Shown in pieces: positions 25,746 to 32,837 of a DNA stretch of 35,227 nt (position 1 is the first letter of the stretch; each line of letters starts with the position of its first letter). A program made the translations under genes and the position numbers. The stretch comes from Gammaproteobacteria bacterium (GTDB lineage Bacteria; Pseudomonadota; Gammaproteobacteria; Arenicellales; Poriferihabitantaceae), in the NCBI GenBank assembly GCA_012103395.1, contig WLWV01000008.1:1-35227 (forward strand), in the 5' to 3' direction. The notes below the pieces were generated by a model that saw only the letters and a program-made list of their open reading frames with translations, was not told the DNA's origin and ran no database searches.

Positions 25746-26273
25746 TTACTTCTCAAGCAATCGCGGCATCATTTCAACTAGATTGCAGGGGCGAGTTCGG
25801 TAATCCAATTGGTGTGAGATGAGTCTTTCCCAGGCAAGTTTACAAGCCCCCGTTGAACCAGGTAACACAAACACATAAGTGCCGTTCGCCACCCCGGCAA
25901 GCGTTCGGGATTGTAGTGTTGAGGTGCCGATATCATCATAGGAAAGCACTCTGAACATTTCACCAAAACCGTTGAGTTGCTTATCTAGTAGTGGACTTAT
26001 TGCTTCAGGCGATCCATCACGGCCACTCACTCCCGTTCCGCCGGTCGTAACAATTGTTTGAATCTCTGGATCAGCGATCCATTTCGAGACAATGGCACGA
26101 ATTTGATAGATATCGTCGGGTACGACGACTTTGTCATATAAGTGGTGTCCATCATTCGTGAGTCGTTCTACTAGGGCTTTTCCCGATTTGTCTTCAGCTT
26201 CCGTGCGAGTATCCGAAGCAGTGAGGATTGCGATATTGACTGGAATAAATTCCCGTGGACTCTGATTGGACAT
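25746..26273 (-). CDS. moaB: Molybdenum cofactor biosynthesis protein MoaB
   Basis: MoaB belongs to the MogA/MoaB family that adenylylates molybdopterin before metal insertion. The 175-residue protein has VNIAILTASDTRTEAEDKSG, IQTIVTTGGTGVSGRDGSPE (molybdopterin-binding loop TTGGTG) and FVLPGSTGACKLAWE (LPGSTGA), the order expected of MoaB. It is divergent from moaD-moaE, with 80 bases between start codons. moaA, moaC, mogA and moeA are not in the window. In E. coli MoaB is thought to be inactive or redundant; its activity here is not known. Confidence 0.93.
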   Translation of the reverse strand: MSNQSPREFIPVNIAILTASDTRTEAEDKSGKALVERLTNDGHHLYDKVVVPDDIYQIRAIVSKWIADPEIQTIVTTGGTGVSGRDGSPEAISPLLDKQLNGFGEMFRVLSYDDIGTSTLQSRTLAGVANGTYVFVLPGSTGACKLAWERLISHQLDYRTRPCNLVEMMPRLLEK

Positions 26274-26353
26274 ATGGATGAAGAGCTAGTGATTGTTTGG
26301 TGATATATTATCTCAAAATAGATCTTTCAAATATTACTTTTTTAATCAGTACT

Positions 26354-26584
26354 ATGCCCATTTCAGTAAAGTGTTTTGCCAGTCTCAGGGAGAGGCTCAA
26401 TGTTGATAAAATGTCAGTGCCATATGAAAGCGAAATGACGGTACAGGATGTGTGGCAACAGATGACGAATCAATCTCCGCCCGATAATCTACTGTGCGCG
26501 CGTAACCACGAATATGTCAATTTCGCGGAAACCGTTCGCGATGGTGATGAAATTGCTTTTTTCCCTCCTGTCACCGGAGGTTAG
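26354..26584 (+). CDS. moaD: Molybdopterin synthase small subunit MoaD
   Basis: MoaD is the ubiquitin-like sulfur carrier of molybdopterin synthase; its C-terminal glycine is thiocarboxylated and donates sulfur to precursor Z. From ATG 26354 it is 76 residues, beginning PISVKCFASLRERLN and ending EIAFFPPVTGG with the required Gly-Gly. An earlier in-frame start at 26297 would add a 19-residue hydrophobic tail not found in the family. The last two glycine codons form the GGAGG Shine-Dalgarno of moaE. It is divergent from moaB. Confidence 0.92.
   Translation: MPISVKCFASLRERLNVDKMSVPYESEMTVQDVWQQMTNQSPPDNLLCARNHEYVNFAETVRDGDEIAFFPPVTGG
26576..26580 (+). promoter_or_regulatory. Ribosome-binding site of moaE formed by the Gly-Gly codons of moaD
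   Basis: GGAGG at 26576-26580 lies eight bases before the moaE ATG (26589). The same bases read GGA GGT in the moaD frame, its invariant C-terminal Gly-Gly, followed by TAG. A ribosome finishing moaD uncovers this site, so synthesis of the two synthase subunits is likely coupled. This spacing also fixes the moaE start. Confidence 0.8.
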
Positions 26585-26588
26585 GGAA

Positions 26589-27026
26589 ATGAAAATTGAA
26601 ATAAGATCGGAGCCTTATGATCCTTGGCTAGAGATCAGCCTCTATCAGGAAAGCGGTGGGTTGACGCCCGGGAGTTTCGGTGCATGCTCAGCGTTTGTTG
26701 GGACCATGCGCGACTTTAATGATGGTAGTGCCGTATCTGTGATGGAATTAGAACATTATGAGGGAATGACGGAGCAGCAGCTATCTAACCTAGCGCAGGA
26801 GGCACAGGCTAGTTACGGATTACTCGATGTGTTGATTCTCCACAGGGTCGGAAAAATTAGCCCGAATGATCCTATTGTCTTAGTGGTCGCTTGGTCGGCA
26901 CACCGAGCGGCAGCATTTGATGCCTGTCGAGATATGATGGAATTACTTAAATCTAAAGCGACGTTCTGGAAAAAGGAAACCCGACCTGATGGACACCGAT
27001 GGGTTAGTCAGAACACTTCGGGATAG
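26589..27026 (+). CDS. moaE: Molybdopterin synthase catalytic subunit MoaE
   Basis: MoaE is the large, catalytic subunit of molybdopterin synthase, which converts cyclic pyranopterin monophosphate to molybdopterin with sulfur from MoaD. The 145-residue protein has GACSAFVGTMRDFNDGS, MELEHYEGMTEQQL, LILHRVGKISPND, VVAWSAHRAAAFDACRDMME and LKSKATFWKKE; the last segment contains the active-site lysines, with one Lys expected to contact the MoaD tail. The ATG at 26589 has GGAGG eight bases upstream; longer in-frame starts lie inside moaD. It is convergent with the metallopeptidase gene. Confidence 0.95.
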   Translation: MKIEIRSEPYDPWLEISLYQESGGLTPGSFGACSAFVGTMRDFNDGSAVSVMELEHYEGMTEQQLSNLAQEAQASYGLLDVLILHRVGKISPNDPIVLVVAWSAHRAAAFDACRDMMELLKSKATFWKKETRPDGHRWVSQNTSG

Positions 27027-27141
27027 CCATGTGCCTAACTTCTGGCTACCCCAGGATGTTCTGTTAGACGGATGTTTTAGATTATCGCTTTGAAGAAGCG
27101 GCGCTTGGATTCTGAGTTGATTGCAAGTGTGAATATGGCCA

Positions 27142-27978
27142 TCAGGAAAAAGTATCACATTGGATAATGTCGCCGGTTTTTAAACCCACCGAAAACCATT
27201 TCTGTCGCTGCTTAGCTGAGCCATGTGTAAAGCTTTCTGGAACCACGTATCCTTGGGATCGTTTTTGTATCGTATCATCACCAATCGCTGCTGCTGCTAC
27301 CATTCCTTCTTCAATATCGCCTTCCTCCAGCAGATTGCGTTTTCTATGGGCATGATTAGCCCAAACCCCAGAGAAGCAATCGGCCTGAAGCTCCATGCTG
27401 ACCTGGATGGCATTGCCCTCTGTTTGGCTCGCTTGGGCTTGGGCTTTTCTGACTTGAGCTGAGATACCTAGCAGTGTTTGCACATGATGTCCAACCTCAT
27501 GGGCGATGACATAAGCTTGGGCAAAGTCACCTGGCGCGCCGAATTTGTTTTTTAATTCTTGGTAAAAAGAGAGATCAATATAGAGCTTTTGATCTCCGGG
27601 GCAATAAAAAGGCCCCATGGCTGATTGGGCGTGACCGCAAGCAGACTGTACGCTCCCTGAGAACAGAACTAATATTGGTTCGCGATAAGTTTGGTTACCT
27701 TGGGCGAAAATATCTTGCCAAGTGTCTTCTGTATCAGCGAGTACCACTTTCACAAAGTCGACCAGTTCGGTGTTTTGATCTGAGGTCTGGGTCGAAGTGG
27801 AAGATGAACTACCGAGCCCTCCACCAACTTGTAATATGGTTCTTGGATCAATGCCAAACAAAACCGCAATGACAACCATAACCAGCATTCCAATCCCACC
27901 ACCTGCGACTTTACGCCCGGGTCTTCTACCTCGACGATCTTCCAGATTCTGACTTCTTCTACCTTTTTGCCAACGCAT
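27142..27978 (-). CDS. ypfJ: Neutral zinc metallopeptidase, YpfJ family
   Basis: A 278-residue member of the YpfJ family (PF04228). A basic, Arg-rich N-terminus of about 25 residues precedes one membrane segment (GIGMLVMVVIAVLFGI, about 28-43), so the catalytic domain is probably periplasmic. A Ser/Thr-rich linker (about 57-70) follows. The catalytic domain has SACGHAQSAMGPFYCPGD, then YVIAHEVGHHVQ with the HExxH zinc site at residues 160-164, ELQADCFSGVWA (third zinc ligand region), and a C-terminal FTHGSAKQRQKWF segment. The physiological substrate of YpfJ is not known. It is convergent with moaE and has no strong ribosome-binding site. Confidence 0.92.
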   Translation of the reverse strand: MRWQKGRRSQNLEDRRGRRPGRKVAGGGIGMLVMVVIAVLFGIDPRTILQVGGGLGSSSSTSTQTSDQNTELVDFVKVVLADTEDTWQDIFAQGNQTYREPILVLFSGSVQSACGHAQSAMGPFYCPGDQKLYIDLSFYQELKNKFGAPGDFAQAYVIAHEVGHHVQTLLGISAQVRKAQAQASQTEGNAIQVSMELQADCFSGVWANHAHRKRNLLEEGDIEEGMVAAAAIGDDTIQKRSQGYVVPESFTHGSAKQRQKWFSVGLKTGDIIQCDTFS

Positions 27979-28176
27979 AAGCTAATTTCTCTTTCAGACT
28001 TGATGTTTTGAACGCCGATGACGTCAATCATGCTCGGCGCGGGTATTGATGTGCGACGTTCCGCTATTGGGATTTTATATCAAACAGGTTGAGTCTGGCA
28101 GCATTCAAAGGGGCTTACTTGGTGGAAATATCAGCTGGTAAATATCCGTGTGCTTCAGACTTAAGGTAGCGGGAAT

Positions 28177-28704
28177 TTAGAGTAACGGTTGAACCATTTG
28201 GTGAAGTCCCTCGGCATCAATTTTCCCCATTGTTGAACTGACTAGCTTGCCATTTCTATCAAATACGACGGTATAGGGAAGAGCGCCTGAGTGTGAGTTG
28301 CCGTGTCTGGCTAACAGCTCGGTACCATTGGCTATAGCCACCAAAGAGGGATAATTAATTCCAATTTGATCGCCAAAAATACGTGTAGCATCGAGAAGAT
28401 CATGGGCCACCCCGAGCACTTGCACGCCTTCTTTTTCCATGCGTTGCTGGTATTCTATCAACATGGGGATTTCTTCTCTGCAAGGAGGGCACCAGGTCGC
28501 CCAATGGTTAACTACCACTACCTTCCCGAGCCACTCCTCGCCGTGTCTTAACTGACGGTTAATATCGGGTAGATGCAGTTCATTGATCATAACCGAACCG
28601 TCCACGGTATTCGGAGTCTCAGGGAATTTTTGTTGACCGAAATAGGCGCCAAGTAACCCACCTAGAAGGCTAATGAGGATCAGGATAATGACTTTCTTGT
28701 TCAC
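28177..28704 (-). CDS. TlpA-like periplasmic thioredoxin-family protein
   Basis: A 175-residue membrane-anchored thioredoxin-fold protein. The N-terminal hydrophobic stretch (VIILILISLLGGLLGAYF, about 5-22) has no clear cleavage site, so it likely anchors the protein in the inner membrane with the domain in the periplasm. The active site is WATWCPPCREEIP, with Cys72 and Cys75; the CPPC motif and cis-Pro segment GALPYTVVFD fit the TlpA/ResA-type reductases. It begins with GTG overlapping the dsbD stop (GTGA, 28701-28704), so it is translated together with DsbD, its likely electron donor. Targets might include cytochrome c maturation or other disulfides; this is inference. Confidence 0.87.
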   Translation of the reverse strand: MNKKVIILILISLLGGLLGAYFGQQKFPETPNTVDGSVMINELHLPDINRQLRHGEEWLGKVVVVNHWATWCPPCREEIPMLIEYQQRMEKEGVQVLGVAHDLLDATRIFGDQIGINYPSLVAIANGTELLARHGNSHSGALPYTVVFDRNGKLVSSTMGKIDAEGLHQMVQPLL

Positions 28705-31076
28705 AGTTTCGACAGTATGTCCATAAATTGAGCAGTGTTCTTGTAACCATAAAAATGGTGCTGCTTGAGCTCATTTCCTGAGCTATCGAGAAACAACACG
28801 GCAGGCGGTCCGAATACATTGAATTTTTTCTTGAGAGCGCTTCGATCTTGGTCCTGAGGGTTTGTTACATCGATTTGCAAGGCAATGAAGTCATTTCGCA
28901 GAATGCCCTGAACTCCTGGGTCGCTGAAAGTCGTTTTCTCCATTCGGACACAGTCTGTACACCAATCGGCATAGTAATCAATAATCACGTTTTTATTTTC
29001 AGTGTTTGCACTCGCTAATGCTGTCTCAAGCTCCTGCAAATTGTCGACGCGTTGAAATTCAAAATGATCTTGTTTGTCCCTAGAAGAATTAGAGGGTTGG
29101 GAAATTAAAGACTGAGGTAATGGGTTAAACACATCCCTTTGTCCGAGAAAAGCCCCTACCAGTGCGATAATGCCCCAGAGTAGAAGAATAATGCCGACAC
29201 CCTTTTCAAGCTTTTCCCATCCTGTCAATGTGCCCGAATCTGATTGGAGAGAGCCAAGATATATACTGAGGATAACTAAAAAGCTGCCCCACAGGAATAG
29301 TGTTGGTACTGCGGGTACAGATTCCAGCAAGTAAATGGCAACCGCGATCAACATAATGCCGAATATGTTTTTAATTCCATTCATCCAATTACCTGCTCGA
29401 GGGATAAGATAACCCGCTCCGAAGCCTAGTGCTATTAATGGAATCCCCATTCCCAGTGCCATGGCGAACATGATTTGTGCTCCTAAAACAGGATCTTGCT
29501 GGGACACGGCTATGCTCAGTGTTGAAATTAATATCGGCGATACACAGGCGCCGATGATCAGTGCGGATATGAGCCCTAAAAGCAACACCAAGGGAATGGA
29601 ACCTCCCATGCTGCCTGATGTCTGTTGCAGCCTCGATTGAATGAAAGATGGCATCTGTAGGTTAAACACGCCAAACATACCTAATGACATCACTAGAAAT
29701 AGTGAACTGAGAAAACCAATGGCCCAGATGTTTTGGAAATAGGATTGCAGCTGGTCACCTGTTGCTCCAGCCAAAGCGCCCATGGCAGCATAAGTGATTG
29801 CCGTGCCTAGGACGTAGAATACAGAGAGGATTCCACCTCTCGTTTTGTTGAGTTTTTCGCCTTGTCCCACAATGACACTAGACAAAATGGGAATCATGGG
29901 CAACACGCACGGTGTAAAAGAGAGTAATAAACCAGCAAACAGGGCACCGGCCAATACAGCAAAGAGAGATGCCATATTTGGATCGTCATCTTTTGCTTTG
30001 CTGCCCACAGTGGTTGGAATTGCTGTCTCCGCAGAGGTGTCACTGTTCCCCGGGTTCAAAAAGCCAAGATCAAAACGTTTACTGACGGGCGAGTAACAGA
30101 TCCCATCTTCCGCACAGCCCTGATAGCTGACCTCAAGTGCCTGTGCCGGTTGTCCGCTTAAACTTATCTCAATAGGAACGCTAAAATCACTCTTAAATAC
30201 AGAAACTTCGCCGAAATACTCGTCCTCTTTTATGGTTCCTTCTGGTAGAGAGATATCGACAATTTGGTGATTTTGATCAGTGTGAAAGTCGATTTTATCC
30301 CTATAAAGATAGTATCCCTTTTCGATCTGGAATATGGCATTAATCACTGCTGTGTCACCTATCTGGTCTGATGCAGAGACGGTTAATCTAAATGCATCAT
30401 CAACATCAAGGAACTCAGGTTGCTCGAATCCTGCTGCTAGTAAATTTCGAAGGTCATTGACGTCATTGACTGCATTGAGCTCCAAACTCGTATCTTCAAA
30501 TAGTGTTGGTGAACTGTTTTCATCCGCTGATTCGATAGAGGGCACATTAGTAGCCAATACTTTCTCATTGAGAAGCTCTGGCGCTTCAATTTCTTCTTGC
30601 TTATTTTCGTTGGGAGTGAGGGAGGTGTTAGGTGTAAAAACGATTTGATGTTCCATTGGTGGATAGCACACGCCAATGGGTTCATTACATCCTTGGCCGT
30701 TTGCTACCAATGTATATTTTTCGTGGGGATCAGAAGACAAAGGAATGACGGTGGAAAATTGATCGGTATATACCTCTACTTGCCCAAACAAGTCATCTTC
30801 CTTAATATGGCCATCAGGAAAATCAGGGGCACTGTTAGCGATGTCGTTGCCAATGAGCGTAAAACTCATCTTATCGCGGTACATATAATAATTTTTGGCG
30901 ATTTCCCACTGAATTTTTATATGCTCCTCATCGACGACTTTGGCACTGAATACAAATGCTTCTTCTGCCGGTAATAACTCGTTGTCGGAAGCATTATCGT
31001 CAGATGCAAGGGAGTTCGTGGCGCTAAAGAAAACGCTAAAACAACTAACAAGAAATAGTTTCGCAATCAATTTCAT
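28701..31076 (-). CDS. dsbD: Thiol:disulfide interchange protein DsbD with duplicated N-terminal alpha domain
   Basis: DsbD carries electrons from cytosolic thioredoxin across the inner membrane to periplasmic reductases. This 791-residue protein (E. coli 565) has a signal peptide (about 1-24) and two successive alpha domains. The first (about 38-150) has YYMYRDKM and redox Cys130/Cys137 in GCNEPIGVCYPP; the second (about 225-340) has YYLYRDKI and Cys321/Cys327 in GCAEDGICYSP. The membrane domain (about 366-645) carries Cys390 (SFTPCVLPMIP) and Cys511 (IGACVSPILI). The C-terminal thioredoxin-like gamma domain (about 665-791) has DYYADWCTDC with Cys706/Cys709. The extra alpha domain and its one-residue-wider cysteine spacing are unusual. 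It is co-translated with the TlpA-like gene. No clear ribosome-binding site precedes the ATG. Confidence 0.93.
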   Translation of the reverse strand: MKLIAKLFLVSCFSVFFSATNSLASDDNASDNELLPAEEAFVFSAKVVDEEHIKIQWEIAKNYYMYRDKMSFTLIGNDIANSAPDFPDGHIKEDDLFGQVEVYTDQFSTVIPLSSDPHEKYTLVANGQGCNEPIGVCYPPMEHQIVFTPNTSLTPNENKQEEIEAPELLNEKVLATNVPSIESADENSSPTLFEDTSLELNAVNDVNDLRNLLAAGFEQPEFLDVDDAFRLTVSASDQIGDTAVINAIFQIEKGYYLYRDKIDFHTDQNHQIVDISLPEGTIKEDEYFGEVSVFKSDFSVPIEISLSGQPAQALEVSYQGCAEDGICYSPVSKRFDLGFLNPGNSDTSAETAIPTTVGSKAKDDDPNMASLFAVLAGALFAGLLLSFTPCVLPMIPILSSVIVGQGEKLNKTRGGILSVFYVLGTAITYAAMGALAGATGDQLQSYFQNIWAIGFLSSLFLVMSLGMFGVFNLQMPSFIQSRLQQTSGSMGGSIPLVLLLGLISALIIGACVSPILISTLSIAVSQQDPVLGAQIMFAMALGMGIPLIALGFGAGYLIPRAGNWMNGIKNIFGIMLIAVAIYLLESVPAVPTLFLWGSFLVILSIYLGSLQSDSGTLTGWEKLEKGVGIILLLWGIIALVGAFLGQRDVFNPLPQSLISQPSNSSRDKQDHFEFQRVDNLQELETALASANTENKNVIIDYYADWCTDCVRMEKTTFSDPGVQGILRNDFIALQIDVTNPQDQDRSALKKKFNVFGPPAVLFLDSSGNELKQHHFYGYKNTAQFMDILSKL

Positions 31077-31449
31077 TTCGATAGTTTAATCGATAGTCTA
31101 AGGGGTGTCGGAAGATAGGTCGTCAAGTGTAAATAGACTCATTGTTTCTGTTGAAGTTCATAGGCCGAAGTTCAACAAGAAACTGATCAACTTGCAATAT
31201 CCCATAACGCTGGATGAGCGTTGTTTATATGTATGACTGTGTCGATACAGTGAGGGTGCTAAAGTCACTTTTACGACATTGAAAAGTTGGTATATTTTAA
31301 GCAATAGTGCTGTTAATTATTCTTTTAGCCCCCATAGATTGTAACTTGGTCTAATATAACCGTTTCTGTCTCCAGTCGATAAGAGGCAAGCTGCGATCCG
31401 TTCCCGACTCTCCACCATTTACTAGCACGTTTATTACTGATATACCGCT
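31077..31449. promoter_or_regulatory. Divergent intergenic region between dsbD and the hydrolase, with several hairpins
   Basis: This 373-base gap separates divergent genes and holds no recognisable gene. Just before dsbD is a direct repeat of TCGATAGT (31078-31085 and 31090-31097). Three stem-loops follow: TGTTGAA/TTCAACA (31149-31177), AACGCT/AGCGTT (31206-31222) and ACTGT/ACAGT (31236-31251). The first also has GAAGTTCA in direct repeat. The series could be a small RNA, leader or regulator sites; no consensus promoter is convincing. Confidence 0.35.
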
Positions 31450-32262
31450 TTGGAAGAATTCAATCCTCACGATGATCGGCTAATTTCCATTGAATTGTCA
31501 AATGGGCAGATTTGCTATGGGCATCAATATAATTACCGTCCAGATTCTCAGTCTATTGGCATCTTTGTTCATGGGTTCAGATCATCCAGTAAAGGTACAA
31601 AGGCGAGCTACTTTCGTCAGCAGGCCCAAATAGCGAGTCAGCACTGGATCGATTTTGACCTGCCGTGCCACGGCAGGAGTGATGGAGTATTTCGTTCTTT
31701 CCGTATAAGTTATTGTTTGGAAGCGCTTGTGAAAGTCATCGACTCCGTTGGGAATACGCCTATCGTATTGGTCGGTTCGAGTATGGGTGGGTGGTTGTCT
31801 ATATTGGCAGCGATACGCCTTTTAAGCCAGAGGAATCAGACTCATATTGAGCATGAAAAGAGCCAAATCAAGGGCGTTGTGCTAATTGCACCGGCTTTCG
31901 ATTTTGTGGAGCACTATTTTCGCGAAAAGATGAATGTGGATAAGCATTGCTGGGAAAGTGTGGGAGTGATGGGGTTCGATGATGCCTATGATAATGAACG
32001 ATTTTTTCTTGATTTTGGTGTTTTGAAAGATGCTAGTAAGCACTCGGTGTTGAAAAACGTTTGGGAGTTCAACTTTCCAACACTGATTTTTCATGGAGAA
32101 AAAGACGATGTGGTTCCCATTTCAATTAGCCAACGATTTGTCGGGATTGTGCAAGGAGAAACCCCGGTGAACCTGGAGATAATTCAAAAAGGTGATCATT
32201 CACTAAATGATCACTTGGCGCATTTTTGGGCTGGTATTGACGGTTGTTTTCGAAGATCATGA
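31450..32262 (+). CDS. Alpha/beta hydrolase (serine hydrolase)
   Basis: A 270-residue alpha/beta-hydrolase fold protein, probably an esterase or lipase of the lysophospholipase/thioesterase-like type. The oxyanion-hole motif HGFRSSSKG begins at residue 41, the nucleophile elbow GSSMGG gives Ser111, the acid is in LIFHGEKDDVVPI and the catalytic His in KGDHSLND. The segment DLPCHGRSDG has Cys where most relatives have Gly (LPGHG). No signal peptide is present. The start is an uncertain TTG; nearby ATGs are out of frame. It lies 39 bases before fxsA on the same strand. Two strong palindromes lie inside the gene. The substrate is unknown. Confidence 0.82.
   Translation: MEEFNPHDDRLISIELSNGQICYGHQYNYRPDSQSIGIFVHGFRSSSKGTKASYFRQQAQIASQHWIDFDLPCHGRSDGVFRSFRISYCLEALVKVIDSVGNTPIVLVGSSMGGWLSILAAIRLLSQRNQTHIEHEKSQIKGVVLIAPAFDFVEHYFREKMNVDKHCWESVGVMGFDDAYDNERFFLDFGVLKDASKHSVLKNVWEFNFPTLIFHGEKDDVVPISISQRFVGIVQGETPVNLEIIQKGDHSLNDHLAHFWAGIDGCFRRS
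31659..31677. repeat. 19-base GC-rich palindrome inside the hydrolase gene
   Basis: CCTGCCGTG (31659-31667), a central C, then CACGGCAGG (31669-31677) form a perfect odd palindrome. As RNA it folds as a 7-bp GC-rich stem with a five-base loop. It encodes the LPCHGR part of the fold's conserved turn. Confidence 0.8.
32190..32216. repeat. Hairpin near the 3' end of the hydrolase gene
   Basis: GTGATCATT (32192-32200) and AATGATCAC (32206-32214) form a perfect 9-bp stem with loop CACTA, extended to 11 pairs by one G-T wobble and one A-T pair. It overlaps the codons of the catalytic-His segment GDHSLNDH, where repeated Asp-His codons help create it. It lies 46 bases before the stop codon. Confidence 0.75.
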
Positions 32263-32301
32263 GCCAGATTGAAATGAAATTTATGAGAGAGGTTTGATGG
32301 A

Positions 32302-32757
32302 ATGAGGATACTTTTTTTACTGTTTTTAGCTGTCCCAATCATTGAGATTTACTTGTTGATTGAAATTGGTAGTCAGATCGGCTCCGTGCTGACGATATTT
32401 CTTATTCTGTTTACGGCAGTACTAGGCGCTTTTTTAGTTCGAGCCCAGGGCTTTGCAACGTTTGCCAAGGTGCAGATGCAGCTGGCCAAAAGTGAATCAC
32501 CGGCTATGGAGGTGATGGAGGGAATCTGTCTTTTTCTAGCAGGAGCGCTATTACTTACTCCAGGGTTTTTTACGGATGCTGTGGGTTTTCTTTGCCTAAC
32601 TCCCCCGCTGCGAAAGCTAATGATTAGCGCTCTTGTTCGTCGAAGCATGGAAAGAAATAAAAATGGCTTTTATGATCTTAGGCAAGGGCAGGGGCAGAGG
32701 GTGAACAAAGCGCCAAAGGGTCGAATTATCGACGCTGAGTTTAAAGATTTAGACTAG
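32302..32757 (+). CDS. fxsA: FxsA family membrane protein
   Basis: FxsA is a small inner-membrane protein; in E. coli its overproduction relieves phage T7 exclusion by the F plasmid, but its cellular function is unknown. The 151-residue protein starts with two or three hydrophobic segments (ILFLLFLAVPIIEIYLLI; VLTIFLILFTAVLGAFLV), then QLAKSESPAMEVMEGICLFL and ALLLTPGFFTDAVGFLCLTP, which is the FxsA signature region, followed by a charged cytosolic tail. GAGAGG lies nine bases before the ATG; an ATG six bases earlier runs into a stop. It follows the hydrolase by 39 bases. groES-groEL, which neighbour fxsA in some relatives, is not in the window. Confidence 0.93.
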   Translation: MRILFLLFLAVPIIEIYLLIEIGSQIGSVLTIFLILFTAVLGAFLVRAQGFATFAKVQMQLAKSESPAMEVMEGICLFLAGALLLTPGFFTDAVGFLCLTPPLRKLMISALVRRSMERNKNGFYDLRQGQGQRVNKAPKGRIIDAEFKDLD

Positions 32758-32821
32758 CGATTTGAATTTGCTCAGTGGAGAACTACTCTACAAGCCCAAG
32801 ATCATTTTTGCGTAGGTAAGT

Positions 32822-32837
32822 TTGGATATCTATCCAA
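32822..32837. terminator. Palindrome overlapping the end of the ABC-F gene
   Basis: TTGGATA (32822-32828) and TATCCAA (32831-32837) flank TC in a near-perfect 16-base palindrome that overlaps the ABC-F stop codon, between convergent fxsA and yheS. It could help stop transcription from either side, but lacks a T run. Confidence 0.25.

Noticed and set aside
30597-30974. 125-codon open frame on the plus strand opposite dsbD
   Set aside because: It is antisense to the first DsbD alpha domain and shows no family features.
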